This document shows, piece by piece, positions 44,156 to 53,852 of a DNA stretch of 64,000 nt (positions within the stretch are counted from its first letter, which is position 1; every line of letters begins with the position of its first letter). A program made the translations under genes and the position numbers. Source of the stretch: Gulosibacter hominis (GTDB lineage: Bacteria; Actinomycetota; Actinomycetes; Actinomycetales; Microbacteriaceae); assembly GCF_904842695.1 (NCBI RefSeq), contig NZ_CAJGWQ010000001.1, positions 372,001-436,000 on the forward strand, read 5' to 3'. The notes beneath the pieces are model-generated. The model was not told the DNA's origin and made no database searches. It saw only the letters and a list, made by a program, of their open reading frames with translations.

Positions 44156-44207
44156 CCACCAGCTACATCGCAACCGCGCAAACACGCAGCAATTGCACCG
44201 CAAAACC

Positions 44208-44254
44208 ACGGTGGGGTGTGTGTCCGCAACGGGCACGCACCCCACCGGTGTTTT
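44208..44254. terminator. Bidirectional terminator between convergent SDR and DCC genes
   Basis: Stem CGGTGGGGTG / CACCCCACCG enclosing GTGTCC…GGGCAC, with TTTT after it on the plus strand (44251-44254) and TTTT on the minus strand (AAAA at 44202-44205). Confidence 0.8.
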
Positions 44255-44282
44255 CCTAAGCCGGCAGCCAAACGCCTACCGG

Positions 44283-44678
44283 CTACTCAACAACCCGGCA
44301 ATTATCACCACAATCAGAGCTACCAAATAAACCACCGGCCCGCAGCCGCATCCGGTTCGCCGCCACCCACGCATAGCCGCGATCAGCCAGCCCACGCGCC
44401 GGCGCCCACGAATACAGTCGCGACCCCCACCGCCAGCCGCACACCGCATCCAGCGCACACAGCACCGCGCCAGCACCACCGACGAGCACGCCCGAAGGAT
44501 GCCGCAGCCACACGCGAGCCTGCGCCTGCGCAGCCGTCAGACCGCACGCATCCAGCACACCCGGTGTCTCGCTCGAAACACAGCGCACCCAGCCGCGTCT
44601 GTCAATCCGCCGCAACCGGCGCACCATCGCCACACAAAACGGGCACCGGCCATCGTAAATGAGCTCCGGCCCGACCAT
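44283..44678 (-). CDS. DCC-family thiol-disulfide oxidoreductase-like protein (DUF393)
   Basis: 131 aa. The family-defining DxxCPxC appears at the N-terminus as YDGRCPFCVAMVRRL, followed by RVWLRHPSGVLVGGAGAV. A thioredoxin-like redox role is proposed for the family, with substrates unknown. It lies 9 bp after the smpB stop, so it is probably read with smpB. Confidence 0.85.
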   Translation of the reverse strand: MVGPELIYDGRCPFCVAMVRRLRRIDRRGWVRCVSSETPGVLDACGLTAAQAQARVWLRHPSGVLVGGAGAVLCALDAVCGWRWGSRLYSWAPARGLADRGYAWVAANRMRLRAGGLFGSSDCGDNCRVVE

Positions 44679-44687
44679 CAGCGCCGC

Positions 44688-45173
44688 CTACTCGCCAATG
44701 TAGCGGCGCGCCGACATGGCCCGCTGCGCCTCACGCTTATCTTGTTTTTCGCGCAGCGCCTGCCGCTTGTCGTACTCGCGCTTACCCTTCGCAACACCGA
44801 TCTCGACCTTTGCGCGACCGGCCTCATTGAAGTAGAGCTGCAGCGGCACAACCGTGTAACCGCCCTCTCGGGTCTTCGCCGCAATCTTGGTGATCTCGTG
44901 CGCGTTCAGCAGCAGCTTCCGCCGCCTGCGGGTGGCATGGTTGTTCCACGAGCCCTGAAAATACTCGGGAATGTGCACGTTTTCGAGCCACACCTCACCG
45001 CGGTCGACCATTGCGAATCCGTCGACGAGCGACGCACGCCCCTGCCGCAGGGCTTTCACTTCGGTGCCGTGCAGCACCATGCCTGCCTCGTAGGTGTCTT
45101 CAATCGTGTAGTCGTGGCGGGCCTTCCGGTTTGTGGCCACTACCAGGCGACCGTCCTTCTTTGCCTTCGCCAT
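44688..45173 (-). CDS. smpB: SsrA-binding protein SmpB
   Basis: 161 aa. Binds tmRNA and places it in the stalled ribosome. [58 protein letters not shown], and the basic C-terminal tail ([14 protein letters not shown]) are all present at family length. TAAAGT ends seven nt before the ATG: leaderless. Its RNA partner ssrA is in the same window. Confidence 0.97.
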   Translation of the reverse strand: MAKAKKDGRLVVATNRKARHDYTIEDTYEAGMVLHGTEVKALRQGRASLVDGFAMVDRGEVWLENVHIPEYFQGSWNNHATRRRRKLLLNAHEITKIAAKTREGGYTVVPLQLYFNEAGRAKVEIGVAKGKREYDKRQALREKQDKREAQRAMSARRYIGE

Positions 45174-45183
45174 TCAACCAACT

Positions 45184-46098
45184 TTACACGCGCAGATAGC
45201 GTCGAATCGAGATGCTCGATGCCAGCGCGGCCAACCCAACGCCCAGCACGATCAGCACGCCGCACACGATCACCGCATCCGGCCACACGGTCACCAGCTG
45301 CAGCGCCGGCATCCGCGGTGACAGGTAGCCCTGAACAAAATAATGCGTACCGGCCAGCACCGCACCCGAAGCCAGCAGCGATCCGATCAGCCCAGAGAAC
45401 ACGCCCTCGAGAATGAACGGCGTTTGAATAAACCCATTGGATGCACCAACCAGGCGCATAATCCGCAGCTCGCGACGGCGCGAAAACGCCGACAGTCGAA
45501 TCGTTGTCGACACCAGCAGCACGGCCGCCACCAGCATCACAATTGCTACCGAGAGCGCGGTAAACGAGGCCGCATTCAACACCGCAAAAATCGAGTCGAG
45601 GAATTGCCGCTGGTCGGTGACCGACTCAACACCGGGCATCCCCGTGATGGTCTGGATGATCACATCCGAATCTTGCGGGTCGACCAGGTTCACCCAATAG
45701 GCCTCGTTGAGCTGCTCGGGACGCACGAACGACACCATCGGGTCATCAGCAAACTGCTCAACGAACCGGTCGTAGGCCTCCTGCTGCGACTCAAAATAGT
45801 ACTGCTGCACATAGGGGGCTAGCGCTCCCCCGCTCAGTTCGGCGGCCACCGCATCGATCTGCTCGGTGGTGGCTTTACCGGCCGCACAGTCGGGCGATGC
45901 CGACACCTCGGTACAAAAATCGATCGCCACCTGGGCGCGGTCGTACCAGTAGGTTTTCATCGACTGGATCTGCATCTGGATGAGCCCTGCCGCACCCACG
46001 AAGGTGAGCGACACGAACGTCACGAGCACCACCGAGATCACCATTGAGGTGTTGCGACGCAGCCCCTGCCACATCTCATTCATGACAAAGCCGAACAT
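45184..46098 (-). CDS. ftsX: Cell-division protein FtsX (permease-like)
   Basis: 304 aa, four membrane helices with a large extracytoplasmic loop (~45-165) after helix 1, as in FtsX, which with FtsE drives septal peptidoglycan hydrolysis through outer partners. FMNEMWQGLRRNTSMVISVV at the N-terminus; LRIMRLVGASNGFIQTPFI near residue 215. The ATG overlaps the ftsE stop (TGATG). 10 bp before smpB. Confidence 0.94.
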   Translation of the reverse strand: MFGFVMNEMWQGLRRNTSMVISVVLVTFVSLTFVGAAGLIQMQIQSMKTYWYDRAQVAIDFCTEVSASPDCAAGKATTEQIDAVAAELSGGALAPYVQQYYFESQQEAYDRFVEQFADDPMVSFVRPEQLNEAYWVNLVDPQDSDVIIQTITGMPGVESVTDQRQFLDSIFAVLNAASFTALSVAIVMLVAAVLLVSTTIRLSAFSRRRELRIMRLVGASNGFIQTPFILEGVFSGLIGSLLASGAVLAGTHYFVQGYLSPRMPALQLVTVWPDAVIVCGVLIVLGVGLAALASSISIRRYLRV

Positions 46099-47009
46099 CA
46101 GCGCGCCTCCTTTTCGTCGGCGGCTGCCCAGTCGTCAGCCTCTTCTTCGTGTTCGGGCAGTCGCGTTGTGGGCGAGTCGATATCGCCGGGGCGCGCGTCG
46201 TTCGGTTTGGCACGCGCGGCGCTGTCTGTGCCGGCAACTCGCTCGGCCATGACCTCGGCGATGGTCGGACGTGCCGGTGCGGCTTCGACCACCTCGGGTG
46301 ATTCGGGCTCTTCGTAGAGCACAATCTCGGGGGTGTACACGCCGCCGGTTTCGTCACGCACCAGGCGACCTTCGAGCAGTTCAAGCACGCGCTGTTTGGC
46401 CTCATCCACGATCGAAACATCGTGTGTGGCCATGATGACGGCGGTGCCATTGCGGTTGATGCGGCGCAGCACGCGCATAATTTCGCGCGAGGTAGCCGGG
46501 TCGAGGTTACCGGTGGGCTCGTCGGCAAGCAGAATGGCGGGCTTGTTCACCACGGCGCGGGCGATGGCAACACGCTGCTGCTCACCACCCGACAGCTCGT
46601 GCGGGAAGCGGTTTTCTTTGCCGTCGAGGCCGACAGTTTCGAGCACTTCGTTAACGGCCTGCCGAATATGACCGCGACGCTTGCCGATCACTTTTTGGGC
46701 GTAGGCAACGTTTTCGTACACGGTTTTGTTGGCCAGCAGCCGAAAGTCTTGGAACACCATGCCGACATTGCGGCGATAGAACGGCACCTTTCGCGACGAA
46801 ATTTTGCGCAGGTCCTGTCCGAGCACGTGCACGGCTCCCTCGGTAGGAAGATCTTCGAGCAGGATGTGGCGGAGCACGGTTGATTTACCCGAACCTGATG
46901 GACCGACGAGAAACACAAACTCGCCGCGGAGGATCTCGAAAGTAACGTCATCGAGTGCCGGGGCGCTCGAGCCCCGGTAGACCTTGGATACCTGGTCGAA
47001 TCTGATCAT
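46098..47009 (-). CDS. ftsE: Cell-division ATP-binding protein FtsE with long acidic tail
   Basis: 303 aa. ABC ATPase partner of FtsX: Walker [28 protein letters not shown] (Q-loop), signature [14 protein letters not shown], Walker [14 protein letters not shown], switch [11 protein letters not shown]. The core ends near residue 225; the remaining ~75 residues are acidic and Pro-rich, longer than in most FtsE. The ATG at 47009 starts [19 protein letters not shown] precedes it closely. Confidence 0.94.
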   Translation of the reverse strand: MIRFDQVSKVYRGSSAPALDDVTFEILRGEFVFLVGPSGSGKSTVLRHILLEDLPTEGAVHVLGQDLRKISSRKVPFYRRNVGMVFQDFRLLANKTVYENVAYAQKVIGKRRGHIRQAVNEVLETVGLDGKENRFPHELSGGEQQRVAIARAVVNKPAILLADEPTGNLDPATSREIMRVLRRINRNGTAVIMATHDVSIVDEAKQRVLELLEGRLVRDETGGVYTPEIVLYEEPESPEVVEAAPARPTIAEVMAERVAGTDSAARAKPNDARPGDIDSPTTRLPEHEEEADDWAAADEKEAR

Positions 47010-47077
47010 GACCTTCCCCAACTTACGCCGGTCTAGTCACGCACACCGCGTGACTCGCGCAAGATTACGGGATGCAT

Positions 47078-47127
47078 AAAAGAATCCGGCAGCGGCCCGC
47101 CGGAGTTGCGGAACCGCTGCCGGATTC
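47078..47127 (-). terminator. Terminator of the metP-metS operon
   Basis: On the minus strand a perfect stem GAATCCGGCAGCGG / CCGCTGCCGGATTC with a GC-rich loop is followed by TTTT. Confidence 0.88.
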
Positions 47128-47139
47128 AATAACGATGAT

Positions 47140-47250
47140 TTAGTGTTCGCGGTCGGAGCTGCGCAGGCGCAGGTTGACGATCGCCGCGACTAGCCCGCCC
47201 CACACGGTGAGGATGGCGACCGACATCATGATGATGGCTTCTGCGGTCAT
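47140..47250 (-). CDS. metS: Methionine/alanine importer small subunit
   Basis: 36 aa, one membrane helix: MTAEAIIMMSVAILTVWGG then VAAIVNLRLRSSD. Matches the tiny MetS partner that stabilises the NSS-family MetP importer. Perfect AGGAGG lies 9 nt before the ATG, inside the end of the metP stop region (gap 13 bp). Easily missed because of its size. Confidence 0.88.
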   Translation of the reverse strand: MTAEAIIMMSVAILTVWGGLVAAIVNLRLRSSDREH

Positions 47251-47263
47251 GATTCAGAACCTC

Positions 47264-48967
47264 CTAGTTCGTTTCAGTGTCGGTGGATGCGGGCTGGCCG
47301 GCGGCGTGCTTGCCCGGCACGTGACCAGGCGGCACCTTGGTGTCATCAAAGCCGTCGCCGTCCACATCGTCGAGATCGAATTTGCCGGCGAATGCGTCGT
47401 CGAAGTCGCGGGTGAGTTCATCCTCGGCGACCTTGATGGCAACGTTGCGGTTCCAAGGCAGCATCGCCAGCACAATGGCGAGCACCACCAGTGCGCCAGC
47501 CATACCCCAGCCAAGCACGGCGACCAGCTCAGGCGGGTAGCCGCCATAGACCTCACCCATCTTGACGATGAAGTCGTCAATGAGCACATAGGTGAGGATG
47601 AGCGGAACGATCGCGGCGACTGCAACGATCCACCAGGCTCCCGCGCGCACCGACGAGACGCGGGTGAGGTGGGCACTGAGCGTACGCGATTTGCGCGCCA
47701 CCCACACGACACCAATTACCGACACCAGCGCAGCGGCGAGGATGCCGTACTTGTTGACAAATTCATCCATGATGTCGAGCGCATAGAGACCCGTGGTGGT
47801 TGGGAACAGCAGCACCGACATGATCGCCAGCGGCACCACCACGACGATGGTTGACACCGGGCGCGAAAGGTTAAGTTTGTCGCGCACGGCAGCCACGACC
47901 ACCTCGACAATCGAGATGAGTGATGTGAGCCCGGCAAATAGGAGTGAGCCGAAGAACAGCACACCGATCAGCTGCCCCGCTGGGGCTTCGGAGATGATTG
48001 TCGGGAACGCGACGAAGGCGAGCCCGATACCGGCCTGTGCCACCTCATCCACCGCAATGTTCTGCGCGTGCGCCATGAATCCGAGCGCCGAGAACACACC
48101 GATACCGGCGAGCAGCTCAAAGCCCGAGTTCGAGAAGGCGACGACCATACCCGAGCCGCTGAGGTCGCTGCGGTGCTTGAGGTAGGAGGCGTAGGTGATC
48201 ATGATGCCGAAGCCCACCGAAAGCGAGAAGAAGATCTGGCCCACGGCTGCGGCCCACACCTGCGGGCGACCAAGCGCACTCCAGTCGGGGGTGAACAGCG
48301 TGTTGAGGCCGTCGGTGGCCCCCGGCAGCAGCAGCGCCTGCACTACCAGCGCGAGGAACATCAGCAGCAGCAGCGGCATGAAGATCAGGTTGGCGCCAGC
48401 AATACCGCGTTTGACACCCAGGATGATGATGACCAACACCGCCGCCCACACCAGCAGGTGCGGAACGAGCACGCTGGGTACGAAGTCGAGCCCGATTCCC
48501 GGTGCGTCGGCGAGCTGCAGGAAGGTGTCCTCGAAGAAGCCGCCGGCACCGTCGGGGTTTTGTTCCCATGCCTTGGTTGCCGAAAAAATCATGTACATGG
48601 CGGCCCAGGCGACAATTACCGCGTAGTAGATGGCGATGATGACGCACACCAGCACCTGCCACCAGCCGATGGTTTCAAGCCACCGCTGGATGCGCGCGAA
48701 CGACAGCGGCGCCGAGCCGCGGTAGCGGTGGCCGATGGCGTAGTCGAACAGCAGCAGTGGAATACCGGTGACCAGTAGCGCCACGAGATAGGGAATGATG
48801 AACGCGCCGCCGCCGTTGTCATAGGCGGTGTACGGGAAGCGCCAAATGTTTCCCAGCCCCACCGCCGAGCCGATGGCCGCGAGAATGAAAAAATTCCGCG
48901 ATGCGAAAAACTCAGTGCGCCCACCGGAACCGGTGCGCGGACGAGCTGCCTGCTGCTGTGCAGTCAT
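47264..48967 (-). CDS. metP: Sodium-dependent methionine/alanine importer (NSS family)
   Basis: 567 aa, about 12 helices. NSS signature at helix 1: FILAAIGSAVGLGNIWRFPY; helix 6 FSLSVGFGIMITYASYLKH carries sodium and substrate sites. Couples Na+ to uptake of methionine and alanine by homology. The ATG at 48967 has AGGAG upstream; an in-frame extension to 49075 is rejected. Operon with metS. Confidence 0.92.
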   Translation of the reverse strand: MTAQQQAARPRTGSGGRTEFFASRNFFILAAIGSAVGLGNIWRFPYTAYDNGGGAFIIPYLVALLVTGIPLLLFDYAIGHRYRGSAPLSFARIQRWLETIGWWQVLVCVIIAIYYAVIVAWAAMYMIFSATKAWEQNPDGAGGFFEDTFLQLADAPGIGLDFVPSVLVPHLLVWAAVLVIIILGVKRGIAGANLIFMPLLLLMFLALVVQALLLPGATDGLNTLFTPDWSALGRPQVWAAAVGQIFFSLSVGFGIMITYASYLKHRSDLSGSGMVVAFSNSGFELLAGIGVFSALGFMAHAQNIAVDEVAQAGIGLAFVAFPTIISEAPAGQLIGVLFFGSLLFAGLTSLISIVEVVVAAVRDKLNLSRPVSTIVVVVPLAIMSVLLFPTTTGLYALDIMDEFVNKYGILAAALVSVIGVVWVARKSRTLSAHLTRVSSVRAGAWWIVAVAAIVPLILTYVLIDDFIVKMGEVYGGYPPELVAVLGWGMAGALVVLAIVLAMLPWNRNVAIKVAEDELTRDFDDAFAGKFDLDDVDGDGFDDTKVPPGHVPGKHAAGQPASTDTETN

Positions 48968-49141
48968 GTTGACTCCTGTGTCGTGCGTAAGCCACGAGTT
49001 CACGGGGATGTTCTCGCTCACGGGCCTGCCGCTACACGCGACCGACCCTGGTTCGTGGTAGGCACAGCGTAGCACTTCCTGAGCGTTTGCTGAACGTTTC
49101 TTAACGCTCGCGGTGCTGCCTGCGGAGCCCGCTAGCGGCTG

Positions 49142-50263
49142 CTATTCGGCGGCGGTGTCCTGCTGGCTCGTTTTGCGCCAGCGAATGCCCGCGTTGATGA
49201 AGCCGTCAATGTCGCCGTCAAACACCCGATCGGGGTTGGAAGTTTCGAATCCGGAGCGCAGATCTTTCACCATTTTGTAGGGCGCGAGCACGTAGCTGCG
49301 CATCTGATCGCCCCAGGACGCGGTGATATTGCCCGCAAGTTCTTTTTTCTTGGCTTCTTCTTCTTCGCGTCGCTGCAGCAGCAGGCGCGATTGCAGCACG
49401 CGCATCGCCGCGGCTCGGTTCTGGATCTGTGATTTTTCGTTCTGGCAGCTCACGACGATGCCGGTGGGAAGGTGCGTGATGCGCACCGCCGAGTCGGTGG
49501 TGTTCACCGACTGGCCACCGGGCCCGGATGAGCGGTATACATCCACACGGATGTCGTTGTCGGGAATTTCGATGTGCTCGGTCTGTTCGATCAGTGGCAC
49601 CACTTCAACCGCAGCGAAGCTCGTCTCACGGCTGCCGGCCGAGTTGAACGGGCTCATGCGCACGAGTCGGTGCGTGCCAGCCTCGATCGACAGCGTGCCA
49701 AAGGCGTACGGGTGGTCGACCTCGATAGTTGCCGATTTCACTCCGGCCTGTTCGGCGTAGCTCGTGTCGAGCACATTGACGCGGTAGTCGTGCTGCTCGG
49801 CCCAGCGGGTATACATGCGCAAGAGCATCTCGGCGAAATCGGCAGCATCCACACCACCAGCGCCCGCGCGGATCGTCATTACGGCCGGGCGCTCATCGAA
49901 TTCGCCGTCGAGCAGAGTTTGCACTTCGAGGTCACCAATGAGTTTGGTGATGTTTTTCAGTTCGCGTTCTGCCTCGGCTGCAGTTTCGGCATCATTGGCT
50001 TCGTTCGCGAGTTCGACCAGCACTTCGAGATCGTCGAGGCGCTGCTCGGTTTGTTCCAGTCGTTTGAGATCGGCCTGGGCGTGCGAGAGCTTGCTTGTGA
50101 CAAGCTGCGCGTTTTCGGGGTCGTCCCACAGGTCGGGTGCGGCCGCCTGCTGTTCGAGCTCGGCTATCTGGCGTTCGAGCTCGGCGGGATCGAGCACATC
50201 GCGAATCTGCCCGAATGTGGTGCGCAGCTGACCGAGTTCGGCCGAAAAATCCAGGTTGATCAT
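49142..50263 (-). CDS. prfB: Peptide chain release factor 2
   Basis: 373 aa. Reads UGA and UAA stops. The GGQ loop is [20 protein letters not shown] near residue 245, and the SPF-type tripeptide region lies near MSPFNSAG. The frame is open throughout, so the autoregulatory +1 frameshift of enteric prfB is absent, as in other actinobacteria. TAGGCT lies nine nt before the ATG, and GGAG also precedes it, so mode of initiation is unclear. Confidence 0.96.
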   Translation of the reverse strand: MINLDFSAELGQLRTTFGQIRDVLDPAELERQIAELEQQAAAPDLWDDPENAQLVTSKLSHAQADLKRLEQTEQRLDDLEVLVELANEANDAETAAEAERELKNITKLIGDLEVQTLLDGEFDERPAVMTIRAGAGGVDAADFAEMLLRMYTRWAEQHDYRVNVLDTSYAEQAGVKSATIEVDHPYAFGTLSIEAGTHRLVRMSPFNSAGSRETSFAAVEVVPLIEQTEHIEIPDNDIRVDVYRSSGPGGQSVNTTDSAVRITHLPTGIVVSCQNEKSQIQNRAAAMRVLQSRLLLQRREEEEAKKKELAGNITASWGDQMRSYVLAPYKMVKDLRSGFETSNPDRVFDGDIDGFINAGIRWRKTSQQDTAAE

Positions 50264-50333
50264 GATCGCTCCAGCCTACCGGTATCCGCTTTGGTGGCAC
50301 CGGTATGCGCGTTCAGTGCCACGCTCTACACCA

Positions 50334-50780
50334 TTAGCCGCCGTCAACCCGGTCGAGCACGGCCCGCGAGGTCACCGTCACCTGCAGCTGCTGTTTCGGG
50401 GTTACGAACTGCCCGGTGAAAGGGTTCGTCCACTCGGTGCGGACAGTAACTGTCACCCGATCGCCGTCGACGCGCAGATCAACGAGCTGGTATGCATCCC
50501 CGAAATGAGTGAGTTGCGTCTGCGCCGCCTGCCTCGCTGGATGCTGCGCAATGGTGAGCTGTGGGGTCGCGACTGCGGCGGCTGGCGGTGCCACTTCGGC
50601 GGTGCCGCTGGCCGCGAGCGCGGCCGCATCCGCCACCGAGTAGAGCCGTTTGTTGGCGAGGTACAGGTCGGCGGCGCTTGCGACGATGAGGGTGGCGACG
50701 AGTGCGATCAGAACGTACACCGCGGTGAGGGCGCTGATCGAGCCGCGTTCGGCGGCGAGTTTGTGGGCGTCCGGATGCAT
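50334..50780 (-). CDS. TadG-like pilus assembly protein
   Basis: 148 aa. Short basic N-terminus with Glu-Arg-Gly start (AAERGSISALTAVYVLIALVA) forms one helix, followed by SVADAAALAASGTAEV and a small outer domain. This is the Rv3654c/TadG-like minor pilin pattern. Last gene of the Tad operon; ATG overlaps the stop of the TadE gene (TAATG). Confidence 0.82.
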   Translation of the reverse strand: MHPDAHKLAAERGSISALTAVYVLIALVATLIVASAADLYLANKRLYSVADAAALAASGTAEVAPPAAAVATPQLTIAQHPARQAAQTQLTHFGDAYQLVDLRVDGDRVTVTVRTEWTNPFTGQFVTPKQQLQVTVTSRAVLDRVDGG

Positions 50781-51313
50781 TAGGGGCCTTCCGGTGCCGG
50801 CGTCTCGGATGCCTGCGGTGCGGTGGCGGCCGGTGCCGTTTGTCCCGTTGCTCCTACCGGCTGTGGCCCGGTGCCTGCCTGCGGGTAGGTGGCGCTTGCC
50901 TCCACAGGGATGCCGAGCGCGCCTGCTCCCCCGGGTAAGCCCGGCAGCGGCACCTGTATGCGCACCGTCACGGTGATCGATTGGCCGGCGGTGACCTTCT
51001 CGGCGACACAGTTGGGGTTTGGGTGGCAGCGGGTTTCGATGGTGGCCTCGGCGGGATCGATACCGTGGTCGGTGAAGGCGTGGTGCAGATGCGCCTGTGC
51101 GAGTGCCTCATTGGCGGCGGCGTTGGCGGCGAGCACTCGCGCGCTGTTGCGGGCGGCGATTTCGCTGGCGAGGGTTGCCTGTTCGAGCCCGACCAGTGTG
51201 AGGGTGCCGTAGCTGATCGGTACGAGTAGCAGCACTCCCAGGCCGAGAAATTCGAGGGTTGCCGAACCCCGTTCGTCGCGCATCCGGGCTAGCAAACTAT
51301 TCCACCGGGGCAT
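50780..51313 (-). CDS. TadE-family pseudopilin
   Basis: 177 aa. TadE motif DERGSATLEFLGLGVLLLVPIS, then AARNSARVLAANAAAN and an outer domain with one Cys pair (CHPNPNC), ending in a Pro/Ala-rich tail. Minor pilin of the Flp/Tad system. Its start overlaps the previous TadE gene by 17 bp. Confidence 0.85.
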   Translation of the reverse strand: MPRWNSLLARMRDERGSATLEFLGLGVLLLVPISYGTLTLVGLEQATLASEIAARNSARVLAANAAANEALAQAHLHHAFTDHGIDPAEATIETRCHPNPNCVAEKVTAGQSITVTVRIQVPLPGLPGGAGALGIPVEASATYPQAGTGPQPVGATGQTAPAATAPQASETPAPEGP

Positions 51314-51779
51314 GTGCGCTCACCTCGATACCGTTGGGGATACCGACGAGTCCCAGTAGCGGCAGCGGGCTTCGCACCGTGACGGTGACGATGTGGTCGG
51401 TGCGGGTGACTTCGATGTGGTCGGCGTACTGGTCACTGAGGGCCGTGTGGATGAGTTCGCTGGTGCGGATGCGGCCATCGGTGTTGCTGGCACCCGAAAG
51501 CCCCGCAGCGCGGGCTCCTTCGGCGGCGGCATCCACGAGGGTGGTGCGCACGTGCATCGCGAACGACACCTGTAGCACCGCGAGCAGCAGCAGGGTGAGT
51601 AGTGCCGCAACGAGGGTCCATTCAGCAACTGCCGAGCCCCGATCCGTTCCGAGCTGTCGGGCAGCGCCGCGCAGCCGAGTTCGCCGCGCGACCGGCTGCT
51701 GCACAGGCGGGTTCACTCGCCGGGCGCGCGCAGGCACGCGCCGGAGCAACCGACGCCGAGCATCCCAGCCCACGCGCAC
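51297..51779 (-). CDS. TadE-family pseudopilin with Arg-rich leader
   Basis: 160 aa from the GTG at 51779. A long Arg-rich cytoplasmic segment (~45 aa) precedes the TadE motif DRGSAVAEWTLVAALLTLLL. The start is uncertain: the frame is open to a TTG at 51818 inside the upstream gene, while a start closer to the motif would give a more usual leader. Outer domain has VDAAAEGARAAGLSG. Confidence 0.78.
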   Translation of the reverse strand: MRVGWDARRRLLRRVPARARRVNPPVQQPVARRTRLRGAARQLGTDRGSAVAEWTLVAALLTLLLLAVLQVSFAMHVRTTLVDAAAEGARAAGLSGASNTDGRIRTSELIHTALSDQYADHIEVTRTDHIVTVTVRSPLPLLGLVGIPNGIEVSAHAPVE

Positions 51780-51780
51780 G

Positions 51781-52023
51781 TTAAAAGTTGCCGGTGACTC
51801 GCGACATGGCATCTTCAAACACCTGCGTGAGCAGCGGCCCGGCCAGGGTCCACAGCACGATCACAAGCCCCGCCGACATGAGCGCCACCAGCACCCATCC
51901 GGGCACATCGCCCTGTTCGGCGATCAGGCGGCGGTGGATGCACTGGTACAGGCGTGTCTGCCAGCTGCGGCCAGCTGGCTCGATGCGCGATAGCGGTTCG
52001 AGTGTGGCTGGTGTGTGGTTCAT
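51781..52023 (-). CDS. Small single-helix protein of the Tad locus (Flp-pilin position)
   Basis: 80 aa. One hydrophobic helix after EQGDVPGWVLVALMSAGLVI; the Glu a few residues before the helix is as in Flp-type pilins. It occupies the major-pilin slot between tadC and tadE. No close family recognised; Flp-like function is by position. Confidence 0.7.
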   Translation of the reverse strand: MNHTPATLEPLSRIEPAGRSWQTRLYQCIHRRLIAEQGDVPGWVLVALMSAGLVIVLWTLAGPLLTQVFEDAMSRVTGNF

Positions 52024-52050
52024 CGGGTGTCCTTTCGAATGGATGGCGCG

Positions 52051-52998
52051 TTAGAAGGTGGTGGTGAGAACGAAATAGGAGGGGTAGATGGCGAAGAGCA
52101 CCGTGACCGGCAAGACGAGCAGCACCAGCGGCACCATCATGGTGATTTCTTTTCGTCCGGCCTGTTCGAGCAGGTCGCGTTTGGCGATCTCTCGCGCATC
52201 CTGGGCTTGGGCACGCAGAACCTCAACCAGCGGGGCGCCGCGTTCGAGCGCGGTGACGATGTGGTCGCAGCTGCGTTCCCATGGCCGGTAGCCGAGTTCT
52301 CGCGCCACCGTGGTGAGTGCCGAGGCGGTGCTTTCACCTGATTGCACCCGCACTACCGCGCGGGAGATTTCACCAGCGAGCTCGCCGCGACCCGTTCGGC
52401 TCACTCGCTGCATGGCCGCGAATATGCCCTCTCCTGCTGAGAGCGAAAGCGACAAAAACTCGAGCACTGTCGGATATTCGTCGGCAATGCGTCGCAGTCG
52501 CCGCGTGACACGCACGCGCAGCAGCAGGTCTCGACACGCTGCCCCGACGGCCGCCAGTAGCGGTGGCAGCATGATCGCTGCGGGCAGGTTGCGGCTGCTT
52601 TGTTGCAGCAGCGCCGCAGCCAGTAGCCCTCCCAGCGCGAATCCGACCACCGCTGCCGTCGCCTGTTCGGTGCGATAGCGCTCAATGCTCAAGCTGCCAC
52701 CGGCGCGGCGCAAGCGCTGGGTGAGTTTGTGGTCACTACCGGTGATCGCGGCAATAGCACGCTTTGTGGCGCGCAACACGGGGCTGAACAGCCACCAAAT
52801 AGCTGGCAGCGTCTCGAGCCGTTTTCGTGCCACATCGTGACGCGCCGCTTCAGAAACATCCACCAGCTGTGGCGCAATGCGCTCGGCAAGCCGCGGTTTG
52901 GTCATGGCCGGCAGCATCGAGGCGAGCGTCCACAGGCCGATGCCGAGCATTGCGCCCAGCAGCAGCGCTAGGCCGAGCTGCTCTGTTAGGCGAACCAT
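52051..52998 (-). CDS. tadC: Type II secretion F-domain protein, TadC-like
   Basis: 315 aa. Polytopic T2SSF protein of the Tad platform: EYPTVLEFLSLSLSAGEGIF and RTGRGELAGEISRAVV near the middle, closing helices VPLVLLVLPVTVLFAIYPSY. Pairs with TadB in the membrane to drive pilus polymerisation. Start overlaps the tadB end by 13 bp. Confidence 0.88.
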   Translation of the reverse strand: MVRLTEQLGLALLLGAMLGIGLWTLASMLPAMTKPRLAERIAPQLVDVSEAARHDVARKRLETLPAIWWLFSPVLRATKRAIAAITGSDHKLTQRLRRAGGSLSIERYRTEQATAAVVGFALGGLLAAALLQQSSRNLPAAIMLPPLLAAVGAACRDLLLRVRVTRRLRRIADEYPTVLEFLSLSLSAGEGIFAAMQRVSRTGRGELAGEISRAVVRVQSGESTASALTTVARELGYRPWERSCDHIVTALERGAPLVEVLRAQAQDAREIAKRDLLEQAGRKEITMMVPLVLLVLPVTVLFAIYPSYFVLTTTF

Positions 52999-53852
52999 CG
53001 GCCCTCCTCACGGAAGCGGCCGATGCGGGTCATCAGGCGGTAGGTCAGCACCGTGACCGTGAGTCCGCTCAAAATAACGACGGCACCAGCGGGTGTGTTG
53101 TAGGCGGCTGCGGCTTCGGGGCGGCTCGCGAGCATGACCAGTACCAGCCACGGTGCGACCACTGCCAAGCGGGCGGCGTTCATCACCCACCCCTGTCGGG
53201 CTTCGGCTTCGTGACGCACCGCCTGTTCTTCTCGCAAAAACGTGCCGAGTGAACGCAGCACCACAACCAGCTCGGTACCGCCTACTCGCCGAGCCATCCG
53301 CAGTGTTTCAAAGATGCGGTCAGCGGTGGGATCTGCCAGCCGGTCTTTGATCTCGTTCACGGCGTGATCGAATGACCCCGTGGCCCGATACGAACGCGAA
53401 AAATAGGCAAAATCATCCCGCAATAGTTCCGGGCCAACCTTTGCCAGCTGCGCGATCGATTCGCCGAGCCCGAGGCCCGACCGCACCGCCGCAATCAGGT
53501 GATCGATTGCATCCGGCCACACACCGCGGTGCGCGCGCCGACGCTGCCGCGCCCGCCACTGAATGATCGCCACCGGAATCCAGCCACCGAATACGCCCGC
53601 CAATAGCGCCAGCACCGCAATACCGGTTGTGGCCAGCGCTGCAGCCGCGCAAACAATGGCGATGAGCGCGATCGCCACCATAAACGCGACCGGCGGCACC
53701 CGCTCGATACCGGCGCGCACGAGCACATCCTCGAAGCGGCGCGCCAGTGAACGCGAAGCGGCTGCCTCGCGCGTGGCGGGATAGCGCAGTGCAACCAGGA
53801 TGAGCGCCACCCCCGCCCCCATCAAAAGTGTTGGTACCAGCACCTCGTTCAT
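52986..53852 (-). CDS. tadB: Type II secretion F-domain protein, TadB-like
   Basis: 288 aa. N-terminal helix, a helix pair (ALIAIVCAAAALATTGIAVL), then the T2SSF core with LIAAVRSGLGLGESIAQLAK and MARRVGGTELVVVLRSLG, and C-terminal helices. Start overlaps the TadA stop by 4 bp. Confidence 0.88.
   Translation of the reverse strand: MNEVLVPTLLMGAGVALILVALRYPATREAAASRSLARRFEDVLVRAGIERVPPVAFMVAIALIAIVCAAAALATTGIAVLALLAGVFGGWIPVAIIQWRARQRRRAHRGVWPDAIDHLIAAVRSGLGLGESIAQLAKVGPELLRDDFAYFSRSYRATGSFDHAVNEIKDRLADPTADRIFETLRMARRVGGTELVVVLRSLGTFLREEQAVRHEAEARQGWVMNAARLAVVAPWLVLVMLASRPEAAAAYNTPAGAVVILSGLTVTVLTYRLMTRIGRFREEGRWFA

Noticed and set aside
49142-50263. Programmed frameshift in prfB
   Set aside because: The frame is continuous from start to stop; no in-frame UGA near codon 25.
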